From assembly GCA_944345705.1 (NCBI GenBank), contig CALVML010000001.1, positions 49,574-113,573 on the forward strand: a DNA stretch of 64,000 nt, in the 5' to 3' direction. This document shows positions 36,437 through 45,412 of this stretch, piece after piece (position 1 is the stretch's first letter; each line of letters opens with the position of its first letter). The position numbers were made by a program, and so were the translations under genes. The DNA comes from an uncultured Clostridia bacterium. Its GTDB lineage: Bacteria > Bacillota > Clostridia > Christensenellales > UBA1242. The notes beneath the pieces were generated by a model that searched no databases, had not been told where the DNA came from, and saw only the letters and a list, made by a program, of their open reading frames with translations.

Positions 36437-36991
36437 TTATTTTTGGTATTGTTCTTTCTTGCTTTTCTTTTGGTTGTAATTATACAACAATATCGCGATA
36501 ATTGCAAGCAAAATACCCTCTATCGCTCCAGCAATTGTATCGGTTAAGAAATGAACTCCGAGTACTAAGCGAGAAAGCATAATTGTTCCTAAAATAAGTA
36601 CCAAAAAAATTCCACATAGGGTTTTTGTTAACTTGCTTGAATGACTTTTTATATTGATATAGAATAGAAAGGTTACAAATAAGCCTGCACTCATGCTATG
36701 ACCTGATGGCATGCTATATCCATCTTCATTGCCATAATTGACTATGTCAGGATAAAGTTCAAAAGGTCTAGATCTTGCTATAATAATTTTTAAAATGTAG
36801 TTGATTACACTTGCACAAATAAATGTAAGAACAAAAACAAGAGACAATTTTTTATCATTAAAAAATAAAATTGCAAATGTAATAAAAGCGCCAAGGAGTC
36901 CACCTAGTAATGTAACTGCTTGAAAAAAGGATATAAAACCGACACCTGTATTAAGTTGCAAAAATCTTATAATTTGCGCTTCAAATAACAT
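36437..36991 (-). CDS. PAP2-family lipid phosphatase
   Basis: A 184-residue membrane phosphatase with about six spans. The three catalytic motifs are clear: KIIIARSRP, PSGHSM and SRLVLGVHFLTD, as in undecaprenyl-pyrophosphate or phosphatidate phosphatases. ATG 36991 is preferred over an in-frame TTG at 37009 because a promoter lies directly upstream (TTGGTT, 17 bases, TACAAT) with the -10 ending eight bases before the ATG, giving an mRNA with essentially no leader. No ribosome binding site is present. The lysine-rich tail is cytoplasmic by charge. Confidence 0.88.
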   Translation of the reverse strand: MLFEAQIIRFLQLNTGVGFISFFQAVTLLGGLLGAFITFAILFFNDKKLSLVFVLTFICASVINYILKIIIARSRPFELYPDIVNYGNEDGYSMPSGHSMSAGLFVTFLFYINIKSHSSKLTKTLCGIFLVLILGTIMLSRLVLGVHFLTDTIAGAIEGILLAIIAILLYNYNQKKSKKEQYQK

Positions 36992-36999
36992 ACTTTTAT

Positions 37000-37028
37000 A
37001 TTGTAACAAATTTAATAAAAAAAACCAA
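37000..37028 (-). promoter_or_regulatory. Promoter of the PAP2 gene, start-proximal
   Basis: Minus strand TTGGTT (37028-37023), 17 bases, TACAAT (37005-37000). The -35 lies within the distal arm and T-run of the terminator for the preceding gene, so both signals share bases. Confidence 0.65.
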
Positions 37029-37055
37029 CTTATTTTAATATCTGTTGGTTTTTAG
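37019..37055 (-). terminator. Terminator after the O-methyltransferase gene
   Basis: Minus strand AAAAACCAAC (about 37054-37045) pairs with GTTGGTTTTT, followed by further T residues. It overlaps the PAP2 promoter. Confidence 0.82.
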
Positions 37056-37146
37056 TGAAATTTCTGTCGAATTTAATCTTTTTTTAAGAATGTTTTCTTC
37101 TCATGCAATAAGAAAAATAGGACGGAATTGATTTTTTATTACTCAC

Positions 37147-37731
37147 CTAAATCTTTTGACTTATTGAAAAGCCATCATCAATGTTATAAAAAGTCGTTAC
37201 TAATTCACTATCGTTTTTTAACGCTTCAATAAATTTCTTCATGTTGTTCACCATTGACCTATGTTTATGTGGCACAAAATCACTATTAACATATCCTAAA
37301 AGATTTATATTGTCCGCGAAGATTATTCCTTTTTTATTTAACAACTGCTTTAAATATGGCAAGTATTTTATATACTGTCCTTTTGCGCCGTCTAAAAATA
37401 CAAGGTCAAATTTTTCACCTGATTTTACAAGATTCTGCAGTGTTTCCAAAGCATCTTGATTGAATAATCTTGTTTGTCTTAAGTAGCCCGCCTTTTCAAT
37501 ATTTTGTTTTGCTAGTTGAAAACGCTCGCTATCTTTTTCTATTGTGTACATTACAACTGAAGCATTATTTTTAAGCATGGCAATTGTTGAGTATCCTACA
37601 GCTGTACCTATCTCTAAAATTTTCTTAACATCTTCCTTGCGAGATATTTCAAGCAGTTTTTCGAGCGTTTTATCTCTAACAATTGGAACATGATTTTCTT
37701 TTGCATAGATTTTTAACTGTTCTAAATCCAT
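37147..37731 (-). CDS. SAM-dependent O-methyltransferase, TrmR/YrrM-like
   Basis: A 194-residue class I methyltransferase of the O-methyltransferase family 3. Motif I VKKILEIGTAVGYSTIAML binds SAM; FDLVFLDGAKGQYIKYL holds the metal-binding Asp region, and GIIFADNINLLGYV follows. In Bacillus the YrrM/TrmR member methylates 5-hydroxyuridine at tRNA position 34; the same role is plausible since the surroundings are rich in tRNA-modification genes, but small-molecule methylation cannot be excluded. It is monocistronic with its own terminator. Confidence 0.8.
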   Translation of the reverse strand: MDLEQLKIYAKENHVPIVRDKTLEKLLEISRKEDVKKILEIGTAVGYSTIAMLKNNASVVMYTIEKDSERFQLAKQNIEKAGYLRQTRLFNQDALETLQNLVKSGEKFDLVFLDGAKGQYIKYLPYLKQLLNKKGIIFADNINLLGYVNSDFVPHKHRSMVNNMKKFIEALKNDSELVTTFYNIDDGFSISQKI

Positions 37732-37840
37732 TTTTATTTCCTTTTGCTTTTCAATGTATAACTACCATCTGCACATTTGATTTTATATTTTCTAAATTAG
37801 CCATATCGCATTTTGATAATTACAACAATAAATTACTCTA

Positions 37841-39700
37841 TTAATCAAGTGTAACGATAGTCAAAATCATTGGTCTACGCTTTGTTCTTCTAAATATAAA
37901 GTTAGATACATTGCGTTTTAGAGAGCTTCTAATTACTGATGGATCAACACCGCGCAGGTCTGACTCTTTTAGTGAAGATATTATGCAAGCCTTAGCATCT
38001 TGTACAAAACTTTCCTGTTCATCTGCGTATACAACACCACGCGTGATTATAAATGGCTCTCCGCTCACCTCACCTGCAACATTGTTTATATTAACACAAA
38101 CCACACAAATTCCATCTTCTGCAAGTTGTTTTCGTTCTCTAAGAACATTGCTATCCATATCTCCTATGCCGAAACCATCAACTAGACGTTGTCCTGCCTT
38201 AACGTAGCCAACTTCCTTAATAGCATTTGCACTCATTTCAACTTGCATACCAATAGTAGCTAGCAAAATATTTCTCTCAGGCATACCGAGTCGCATAGCG
38301 AGTTCTTTATGTGTCTTTAAGTGCCTATATTCACCATGCACAGGTATAAAGAATTTTGGCTTTACAAGACTATGCATGAGTTTTAATTCCTCTTGGCATG
38401 CGTGCCCTGAAGTGTGTACATCGGCAAGTTCGTCATAGATGACATCTGCACCAAGTTTGTAAAGAGCATTGATAACATTATAGACATTTTTTTCATTTCC
38501 AGGTATTGGAGAAGCAGAAAGAATAACTAAATCATTCTCTCTTATTTTAAGACTTTTAAACTCGCCCATAGCCATTCTAGTAAGTGCACTCATAGGTTCG
38601 CCTTGACTGCCTGTTGTAAGAATCAATACTTCGTTGTCAGCGAGTTTATCAACCTTTTCAATGTCTATTATATTATCTCTGTTAAAAGATAGTTCTCCAA
38701 GTTTCATAGCAACTTCACTGACATTGACCATACTTCTACCAGTGAATGCAATTTTCCTTTTATATTTTTCTGCTATGTCCATTATCTGTTGCATTCTGTG
38801 GATATTTGACGCAAAAGTAGCAACAATAATTCTATTGTTTGCATGATTTTTAATGATTTCGTCAAGCGCTCGACCAACCGATTTTTCGCTCATAGAATAA
38901 CCTTTTCTGCAAACGTTTGTACTTTCACATAGCAAAAGATTAACACCCTTTCTTCCTATCTCTCCAAGTCTTGGAAGATCAGTCATTTCACCGTCAATAG
39001 GTTCATAATCAATTTTAAAGTCACCGGTATGAACTACAGTCCCTGCTGGTGTTGTAATACTGAGTGCAAGTGCCCCTGCAATTGAGTGACTAACTTTTAT
39101 AAACTCTATAGCAAAATTGCCTATTTTAAGCACGTTGCGCGGTTTTACTGCAATTGCACGATATTTAATATCGGGATATTCTTTCATCTTGTTTTCAACA
39201 AGAGCCAAAGTCAATCTTGTTCCGTAAATTGGCACATTTATCTGCTGTAAAAAGAAAGGAACTGCACCAATATGATCTTCATGTCCATGAGTAAGCAGGA
39301 GTGCTTTGATTTTAGATTTATTTTCTACTAAGTAGCTTATATCTGGTATAACTATATCAACTCCAGGTAGGTCATCGTCTGGAAAAGTAAGCCCTGCATC
39401 AACAACGACAATCTCATTGTTATATTCAAATGCTGTCATATTCTTGCCTATTTCTCCAACTCCACCTAGGAATGTTATCTTTAGCTTACCAGAACTTTTC
39501 TTTTCTTTAGATGTTATAACAGCACTAGCTTCTTGATTTGCAACAGGATTGCTTGCAACTTTTTGAGTTGCATTTTCAGGTGCCCTATTTTGTGACCTTG
39601 CTAAATTTGTTCTTTTTGTAGTTCTTTTAACTACAGTTTGACCTTGATTTAAAGTGTTATCGATGTTTTTCGTTATGGTTGTATCTTTTGATTGTATCAT
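37841..39700 (-). CDS. Ribonuclease J with N-terminal extension
   Basis: A metallo-beta-lactamase ribonuclease with 5' exo- and endonuclease activity. The core has TFLGGVGEIGKNMTAFEYN, the metal motif LLTHGHEDHIGAVPFF, GALALSITTPAGTVVHTGD, and the beta-CASP motifs and PVHGEYRHLKTH. The C-terminal domain ends IFRRTKRRPMILTIV. ATG 39700 lies ten bases after AGGAGG (39716-39711), giving 619 residues; about 70 N-terminal residues before the core are basic, Asn/Thr/Gln-rich and probably disordered, longer than in Bacillus RnjA. Whether this is the J1 or J2 type cannot be decided. Confidence 0.93.
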   Translation of the reverse strand: MIQSKDTTITKNIDNTLNQGQTVVKRTTKRTNLARSQNRAPENATQKVASNPVANQEASAVITSKEKKSSGKLKITFLGGVGEIGKNMTAFEYNNEIVVVDAGLTFPDDDLPGVDIVIPDISYLVENKSKIKALLLTHGHEDHIGAVPFFLQQINVPIYGTRLTLALVENKMKEYPDIKYRAIAVKPRNVLKIGNFAIEFIKVSHSIAGALALSITTPAGTVVHTGDFKIDYEPIDGEMTDLPRLGEIGRKGVNLLLCESTNVCRKGYSMSEKSVGRALDEIIKNHANNRIIVATFASNIHRMQQIMDIAEKYKRKIAFTGRSMVNVSEVAMKLGELSFNRDNIIDIEKVDKLADNEVLILTTGSQGEPMSALTRMAMGEFKSLKIRENDLVILSASPIPGNEKNVYNVINALYKLGADVIYDELADVHTSGHACQEELKLMHSLVKPKFFIPVHGEYRHLKTHKELAMRLGMPERNILLATIGMQVEMSANAIKEVGYVKAGQRLVDGFGIGDMDSNVLRERKQLAEDGICVVCVNINNVAGEVSGEPFIITRGVVYADEQESFVQDAKACIISSLKESDLRGVDPSVIRSSLKRNVSNFIFRRTKRRPMILTIVTLD

Positions 39701-40126
39701 TAATAACAAACCTCCTTTTTTTCAATCAAAATGTTAAACGATATTTATTTTATACCGTAAAAAAACCGTTTTTATCAAGTTAAATTTTTTATGCAGTTTC
39801 ATTTGCTTAATTAAAAAATCAACACACAAAAAAACAATTTTTATACATTTTTCCATAAAGAAAATGCATAAAAAATCTAATTTAAATAAAATTTTATTTA
39901 AAGTAAAATATAATAATTTTTACTTTTACATTCTTTTGTACTTACATTTCTCATTGTTTCATAAAAATGTAAATTATAATTAAAAAGACTTATAGTTTGA
40001 TAAATTATCTATCACATTCAACCATTTAATTATACACAAATTGAGAGATGATTAAAGATTTTGAAAATCTAATTTTAAATAAGCCTTAAAAGAAATTTTA
40101 ATCTCTTTTATTTAATTAAATAAAAA
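39701..40126. other. Gene-free stretch with RNase J promoter
   Basis: No gene seen in 426 bases. Minus strand TTGATA (39778-39773), 18 bases, TATAAA (39754-39749) is a reasonable promoter for the RNase J gene, with the repeat ACGG/CCGT inside the spacer. The remainder is AT-rich with no stable hairpin recognised and no clear terminator for the membrane protein gene upstream. Confidence 0.5.
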
Positions 40127-41053
40127 TTAAATTATATACTTTGCATCTTCGATTTTATCAACTTCTTCAAGTTTTTTAGGAGAAAGAATTGTATCAGTAT
40201 CCACATAAAATCTCATACCTTGGCTTGAGAAAAATACAACCATTTCAAAAATATGAACAAGTGGAGAAACAAGCGGAAGAATGATGATGATTGAATATAA
40301 TCCAAGAACCATAGATAGTACAATAGCCAAAAGGAAAATTATAAAAGCAGTAGAGAAAACTCGTGCTCCTCTTCTTAAAACAGCTCTCATTCCAATTCCA
40401 AAAGATTTGGCTATATTTTGATTATAGACAACTTTAGCAGGAGCCCAACCAGCATTAAAAGTTTCTTTGAAAGCCATAAGCAAGGATGGTACTATAACAA
40501 AAGCAAAAGGCATTATATAATCAAATACATAATTATCAACCCTAGTAAGTGCCCACATAGAGAGTAAAATTAAAATATTGAATGGTATAGCATATAAAAC
40601 TTTTAGAGAAGAATAGGCAAGTGAAGTTTTTAATGTCTTTAAAAATGTTCCTGTAAAACTTTGCTTTTGACATGATGACATAAAGCCATAAAGCATTTCA
40701 CACATAACTACTCTGCCAATATTGAGAAGAAGTGGCAAAAAGTAAAATGTCAATATGCAAAAGTAGATGCCATAACCAACATTTGTAGTAAAGAGATCTC
40801 TAAAGAATATTAAAACAAAATCAACAGCACTTGTAAGTCCATCAGCAAGGTTAGAACCTAAAAAAATACCTGTATTTGTGACCGATGCAAGACCTGATTG
40901 ATTTATAGCATTTGTAATGATGTCTAAATATTGATTAAAGAAAACACATAGTAATGCAAAATAAATGCCAATAGATAAAATTTGGTAAACTAAAAGTTTC
41001 CAAACTTTATCAAAATTTGCACATAATAATTTTAAAGAGTTTCTAAACATCAT
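40127..41053 (-). CDS. Polytopic membrane protein, unknown function
   Basis: A 308-residue integral membrane protein with about six spans and a charged C-terminal tail (SPKKLEEVDKIEDAKYII). Long amphipathic stretches between spans, several FKETFNAGW- and RRGARVFSTAF-type segments, and an N-terminal FRNSLKLLCANFDKVWKLL helix are seen. It resembles the loosely defined glycerophosphodiester-/DUF975-like membrane proteins of Clostridia in layout only, and I do not recognise it. Two ATG codons open the frame; no ribosome binding site is obvious. It precedes RNase J by 417 bases and is not in an evident operon. Confidence 0.6.
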   Translation of the reverse strand: MMFRNSLKLLCANFDKVWKLLVYQILSIGIYFALLCVFFNQYLDIITNAINQSGLASVTNTGIFLGSNLADGLTSAVDFVLIFFRDLFTTNVGYGIYFCILTFYFLPLLLNIGRVVMCEMLYGFMSSCQKQSFTGTFLKTLKTSLAYSSLKVLYAIPFNILILLSMWALTRVDNYVFDYIMPFAFVIVPSLLMAFKETFNAGWAPAKVVYNQNIAKSFGIGMRAVLRRGARVFSTAFIIFLLAIVLSMVLGLYSIIIILPLVSPLVHIFEMVVFFSSQGMRFYVDTDTILSPKKLEEVDKIEDAKYII

Positions 41054-41171
41054 AATAAAAATACCGATAGTCTTCTCTATTAAAGATTATATAACATTTT
41101 AATTTCTTTTGCAATCAAATATATAAGTAAAAATGACAAAATTTTAATTTTTATAGTTTTTTTTAGATTTT

Positions 41172-41636
41172 TTACTTAATTTCCAATATTTTATAAACTA
41201 TATAATCTCCATTTAACTTAACTTTAATTTCATCACCCTTTTTGTGACCTAAAAGAGCAGATCCAACTGGCGACATGTTGCTTATGATACCGTTTGCTGG
41301 ATCGCTTTCAGTAGAGCCAAGAATTTTATATTCAAGTTCTTCGTCAAATTCTTCATCATAAAGTCTTACAGTTGAGCCTATTTCTACAATCTCTTTAGAA
41401 GATTTTTTGTCATCTACAACTTGACAAGACAAAAGAATATCTTCCATTTCAGATATTTCAGCCTCTACCTGTGCTTGTTCTTCTTTTGCGGCATCATATT
41501 CAGAGTTTTCTGAAAGATCACCAAATTCGCGTGCAGTACCTATTTTTTTACTTACTTCAACTCGTCTTACGGTTTTGTAATAATTTAATTTTTCCTCTAG
41601 TTGTTTTTTACCTTCTGGTGTCAAAATATGTGTCAT
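41172..41636 (-). CDS. greA: Transcription elongation factor GreA
   Basis: GreA rescues backtracked RNA polymerase by stimulating transcript cleavage. The 154-residue protein has the N-terminal coiled coil with the acidic tip (AREFGDLSENSEYDAAKEEQ, residues about 37-56) and the C-terminal FKBP-like domain with SPVGSALLGHKKGDEIKVK. AAAGGAG precedes the start, and a consensus promoter lies about 45 bases upstream. It is monocistronic here. Confidence 0.96.
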   Translation of the reverse strand: MTHILTPEGKKQLEEKLNYYKTVRRVEVSKKIGTAREFGDLSENSEYDAAKEEQAQVEAEISEMEDILLSCQVVDDKKSSKEIVEIGSTVRLYDEEFDEELEYKILGSTESDPANGIISNMSPVGSALLGHKKGDEIKVKLNGDYIVYKILEIK

Positions 41637-41682
41637 CGCTATCTCCTTTTCTAGTTAAAACTTTTAAAGTTATCAGTATTAT

Positions 41683-41711
41683 ATTATACTCATTTTTTAA
41701 TAATAAGTCAA
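41683..41711 (-). promoter_or_regulatory. Promoter of greA
   Basis: Minus strand TTGACT (41711-41706), 17 bases, TATAAT (41688-41683). Confidence 0.85.
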
Positions 41712-41772
41712 TGAATTTTAAAATTTTGTATTTTTTTTATTTACTTGCAAAGAATATACATAAGGAGGAAAT

Positions 41773-42249
41773 ATGTTCACTATCATAGCTTTCATTCTTA
41801 CTCTGCTTGGCTGTATAAACTGGCTTAGCATTGGACTATTACAGTATGATTTTGTTGCTGGTATTTTTGGCTATCAAGCAAGCGTATTCTCAAGAATAAT
41901 CTATATCATCATTGGCGCTGGTGCATTATTTCTAACTTTTAAATTAATAAAAGGTAAAGGTGTAATTGCGGTATTTAGTAAAAATAATAAAAAGGACTTA
42001 AAAAAGAATATTGATAAAATAGGTAATAAAGATGAAGAAAATCTAGATCATGCTTATAGCAGAGTAAACGCAAATATTGAAGCAGGACGCGATCTAGATG
42101 AAAACAGAGATAATCGCAAGCATGACTATAATAATTACTCAAGGCATGATCATATTGATCACTATGACGGCTACACTGACACAAGCCACAATCATCATTC
42201 GTCAAGTAAAAGTTTATTTGATGAAGAATTTAATGATTACGACAGGTGA
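41773..42249 (+). CDS. DUF378 membrane protein with charged His-rich tail
   Basis: A 158-residue protein. The first 65 residues form the two-span DUF378 domain (FTIIAFILTLLGCINWLSIG, then a Phe/Tyr-rich second span). The remainder is hydrophilic: a Lys-rich stretch (about 70-85), then Asp/Arg/Asn and a run rich in His, Tyr and Asp (DHIDHYDGYTDTSHNHHSS). DUF378 proteins are usually only 60-80 residues, so the tail is an addition. AGGAGG (41764-41769) precedes the start. The tail might bind metal; function unknown. Confidence 0.75.
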   Translation: MFTIIAFILTLLGCINWLSIGLLQYDFVAGIFGYQASVFSRIIYIIIGAGALFLTFKLIKGKGVIAVFSKNNKKDLKKNIDKIGNKDEENLDHAYSRVNANIEAGRDLDENRDNRKHDYNNYSRHDHIDHYDGYTDTSHNHHSSSKSLFDEEFNDYDR

Positions 42250-42254
42250 TGAAA

Positions 42255-42338
42255 ATGTTTAAATATCTTTCTTTTTTTTATCTTATTTCTTTATTTCTTG
42301 GAAGCCTTTTTTGCAATTTGCTATTTAACCTATTTTAG
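42255..42338 (+). CDS. Possible 27-residue hydrophobic peptide
   Basis: ATG 42255 opens a 27-codon frame, mainly Phe and Leu with one Cys (MFKYLSFFYLISLFLGSLFC...), five bases after the DUF378 stop, with GGTGATG just upstream as a weak ribosome binding site. It could be one membrane helix. It may be chance, since AT-rich DNA gives such frames often. No homology is claimed. Confidence 0.25.
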   Translation: MFKYLSFFYLISLFLGSLFCNLLFNLF

Positions 42339-42411
42339 AAAAATTCCCAAATAAATTATAGTTATTGAGTTGTTAACAAAATATTATTTATATACCATTT
42401 TTAATTCAAAA

Positions 42412-42526
42412 CTTGGTCTCGCAAGCGAGCAAGACGCCATCTGGCGTCTTTTCTTTGAGCCACCAGGCTCAAAGAAACAATCACTTTTTTGCTCTCACAA
42501 AAAAGTGATGCTCGCTTGCCAAGAGA
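42412..42526. repeat. Cloverleaf element beside rlmH
   Basis: A perfect 10-bp outer stem GCAAGCGAGC/GCTCGCTTGC (42421-42430 with 42510-42519) encloses three perfect hairpins: AAGACGCC/GGCGTCTT (42431-42450), TTCTTTGAGCC/GGCTCAAAGAA (42451-42476) and ATCACTTTTTTG/CAAAAAAGTGAT (42480-42509). TCTC (42417-42420) and GAGA (42523-42526) extend the outer stem past a bulge. Almost every base is paired. GC content is well above the surroundings. It lies between the convergent DUF378 and rlmH genes. Its plan matches the 148-bp repeats, but the sequence is unrelated. Confidence 0.9.
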
Positions 42527-42538
42527 AACCCCTATATT

Positions 42539-42994
42539 TTATTTGTGATAAGTGCTTCCGCTTATTATCATAAAAGCCCTATATATCTGTTCAACCAAAA
42601 CTACCCTAGCGAGATTATGTGGAAGAGTAATTTTGCCGAATGACAATCTAAAGTCAGCCTGCTCCTTCACCTTTTCGCTAACCCCATACGAACCTCCTAT
42701 AATAAAAGTGATTTCACTGTTGGAAAGCGAAACTTTTTCAATTTTCTCAGCAAGTTCATTACTCGTCAACTGTTTCCCCTCGATATCAAGCAATATCTTA
42801 TATCCTCTAGCAGTCCTTAAGATTTCATCCCCTTCGCCTTCCAGACATTTCTGTTTATCAAATTTCTCCTGCTGTGGCAATTCTAAAATCTTAAGTTTAC
42901 AAAATCTAGATACCCTTTTTCCATATTCACTGACAGCATCAATCCAAAATTTTTCTTTTAAAGCACCTACGCATACAATGTTTATATTTATCAT
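42539..42994 (-). CDS. rlmH: 23S rRNA pseudouridine-1915 N3-methyltransferase
   Basis: RlmH methylates pseudouridine 1915 in helix 69 of 23S rRNA. The 151-residue SPOUT protein starts with INIVCVGALKEKFWIDAVSEY and has FIIGGSYGVSEKVKEQA and the C-terminal LARVVLVEQIYRAFMIISGSTYHK, where the final YHK is conserved. It is slightly shorter than the common 159 residues. The cloverleaf element begins 13 bases beyond its stop. Its start overlaps the end of the CPBP protease gene by four bases. Confidence 0.96.
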   Translation of the reverse strand: MININIVCVGALKEKFWIDAVSEYGKRVSRFCKLKILELPQQEKFDKQKCLEGEGDEILRTARGYKILLDIEGKQLTSNELAEKIEKVSLSNSEITFIIGGSYGVSEKVKEQADFRLSFGKITLPHNLARVVLVEQIYRAFMIISGSTYHK

Positions 42995-44136
42995 ATCACA
43001 CCCAATATAAAAGTTAAAATAGTTACAGAAATAGTCAAAACAAATGTCGCAATAAGTAATATTTTTGTCGTCGTATCCATACTTGTTTTTGTATTATCTT
43101 GCATTAATTTCATGTCTATAGTGCTTGAATTCCCAAGAAAATAATTTGTTTGATGATACATCATGTCGAATTCATCGAATTCCATAAATTCAGCTAGGTT
43201 CTCAGAATTTCCGTCTTGAATTTTTGCTATATCTTTGAAATAAGAGTCACGCAAGAATTGATTAAAAATAACTTGATTTAATTTTGTAACACTCTTAAGT
43301 GATGTTTCTTTAAAAAGTGCCTTTACTAGTGCATTTAAAGCAAATAGAAGTAGGACAATAAGTGCAATAACAAAAACTAGTCCTACAAAAGTATTGTTGA
43401 TAAGATTATAGTCTATCCAGGAGAACATAACACCTAAATTTACTCCATGAAAACTAGAATAAGACATCAGCACCCCAATTCCGTTATTAAGAAAATGAAC
43501 GATTATGGCAGGATAAATATTGTCTGAAATTATAGTTATATATCCTAAAAAGAAGCCTATAATTGTAGCATAAAAGAACTGTTCAATATTCAAATGTAAA
43601 AGTCCAAATAACAATCCAGTAATGATGATAGCCTTTTTTGCACCAAGCGTTGAAAAAGATTTTAATAGCATTCCTCTATGCGCTGTTTCTTCACAAATTC
43701 CGGGCAATACCGCAGTAACAATTAGATTTACTATGAATAGCCAAAACGGATAACTTGTCATACTTTGAGAAGTAGTAAAATTATAGCCTAGACTTTCCAA
43801 AATTAAATTGAAGAATGATGCCACGAAGATATTTAGTATATAAACAATTATGCCAATTATAATTGAATAGAAAACCGCTTTCCATGACATTTTTTTAAAG
43901 CCATAAAACTTTAAAACATTCTTTGGCTTTTCCTTTTGTAAAGCAGAAAATAGGAAAACAGAAACTGAGAATAAAAATCCAATTTGAATAAAGGCATTTA
44001 ATATATATTTTGAAGCACTACCAAGAGAATTAAAGAGATTAGTAGAAGACAATATTCGAATCACCGAAAAAAGAACTACAGTTATAAAGTAGCATATAGT
44101 CGAATTTTTTATTGTCTTAGTTTTAATATATTTCAT
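42991..44136 (-). CDS. CPBP-family intramembrane metalloprotease (1)
   Basis: A 381-residue protein with about eight membrane spans. The CPBP/Abi (CAAX protease-like) motifs are ICEETAHRGMLLKSF, with the Glu pair and Arg in the EExxxR pattern, GLLFGLLHLN and IVHFLNNGIG. A soluble insert before the last span (about residues 290-350, rich in acidic residues) distinguishes it. Family members process prenylated or other membrane substrates and, in some bacteria, act in bacteriocin immunity. It overlaps rlmH by four bases. A paralogue lies 300 bases upstream, suggesting duplication. Confidence 0.85.
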   Translation of the reverse strand: MKYIKTKTIKNSTICYFITVVLFSVIRILSSTNLFNSLGSASKYILNAFIQIGFLFSVSVFLFSALQKEKPKNVLKFYGFKKMSWKAVFYSIIIGIIVYILNIFVASFFNLILESLGYNFTTSQSMTSYPFWLFIVNLIVTAVLPGICEETAHRGMLLKSFSTLGAKKAIIITGLLFGLLHLNIEQFFYATIIGFFLGYITIISDNIYPAIIVHFLNNGIGVLMSYSSFHGVNLGVMFSWIDYNLINNTFVGLVFVIALIVLLLFALNALVKALFKETSLKSVTKLNQVIFNQFLRDSYFKDIAKIQDGNSENLAEFMEFDEFDMMYHQTNYFLGNSSTIDMKLMQDNTKTSMDTTTKILLIATFVLTISVTILTFILGVI

Positions 44137-44434
44137 CTTAATCCTTTAATAAATTTTGTCGAATTTTGTCATGTCTACTAAAAGTAAATAAACTCATAGG
44201 ACAATTGAAGACCTTTTCAAATAGTCATTAATATTTATATTTTAATTTATCCATCTATATAACTAATTTCAAACTATCGAAACAAAATTTCGAAATAATT
44301 TCATATTTAAAAATTATGTTCATATTGTCTAGAAATTATCACTCTATTTTCATGCTTATAGAACTATCGGTTTTTTATTAATTAAACTAACAAATGATTA
44401 CTAATTAATATAGTAACAAAATTAAAGTGCTGAT

Positions 44435-45412
44435 TTAAAAATTCATTATAGTGAACATTAGGAAAAATAAAACTGATATACCTATAGATACATAGAAAAC
44501 TATTGGTATCTTGCCATTTTCTTTTTCTATATTATCTTTAGATTTATGCTTAAAATAATATCTGTCTAAAAGAAATATACTTAAAATGGTAAGAAGTAAT
44601 AAAACAATTGCTATCAAATAGAACCACCATTCTCTAGGCAGTGCCACAGACCAACCTGTCATATTTTGTATGAAAGTTAGCAGTACTACTAAGAAATTAT
44701 TTGTAAAATGAATGATGACTGATGATATTAAAGAGCCTGAACGTACTACAGCCCATGCCATAATTGAACCTAATAAAAATGGATATATCAGTTGTTGCAA
44801 ATTTTGATGCATCAATGCAAAGAGTATTGCCGAAATAAATATTGATGCTATATCATTAAACCGCGTTCTTAAACCATTAAGGATAATCCCTCTAAATATA
44901 AGTTCTTCACCAATTGCGGGTAATATTGCCAGCACAAAAACAGATAAAAAGAAAGTTCCCCAGCTTGTAGGATTGATACTAGTTGAAGCCATATTATAAC
45001 CAAGTGAAATCAACAAATCATCAATAATAGAGATGAAATATTGAATTCCAAATAAAGAAATCACCCCTACCACAATCATAATCAAATAGGTATGCCATTT
45101 TAAATTAAATTTAAGATTAATTGCCTTAAAATCTATTTTTTGTATTTTGTTATAAACTAGATATATGCCAAAATAACACAAAATCGAAACTATGCTATAG
45201 GCAGTCATAAACCACATATTGTCTGTGATAACGCTAGCCTCAATCCCGCGCGCACCTGCAATAACATTTGCTATCATGGAAAAAACTAAAGAAACAAGGA
45301 TAGGCAAAATTAAGGCAAACAAAAAAACATTGCCACTATCCTTTAAATTATAAATATTTCTCGAGTATACCACTTGTTCTTTTTTCAAGCTGTTATTTTC
45401 ATTATTATTCAT
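44435..45412 (-). CDS. CPBP-family intramembrane metalloprotease (2)
   Basis: A 325-residue paralogue of the preceding protease with about eight spans. Motifs are IGEELIFRGIILNGLRTRF, ILFALMHQNLQQL and IIHFTNNFLVVL. ATG 45412 is preferred, with GGTG upstream; an in-frame TTG at 45427 is possible. The two proteins share the same order of motifs and similar length, but the soluble insert is absent here. Three hundred bases of AT-rich DNA with no recognised feature separate the genes. Confidence 0.85.
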   Translation of the reverse strand: MNNNENNSLKKEQVVYSRNIYNLKDSGNVFLFALILPILVSLVFSMIANVIAGARGIEASVITDNMWFMTAYSIVSILCYFGIYLVYNKIQKIDFKAINLKFNLKWHTYLIMIVVGVISLFGIQYFISIIDDLLISLGYNMASTSINPTSWGTFFLSVFVLAILPAIGEELIFRGIILNGLRTRFNDIASIFISAILFALMHQNLQQLIYPFLLGSIMAWAVVRSGSLISSVIIHFTNNFLVVLLTFIQNMTGWSVALPREWWFYLIAIVLLLLTILSIFLLDRYYFKHKSKDNIEKENGKIPIVFYVSIGISVLFFLMFTIMNF

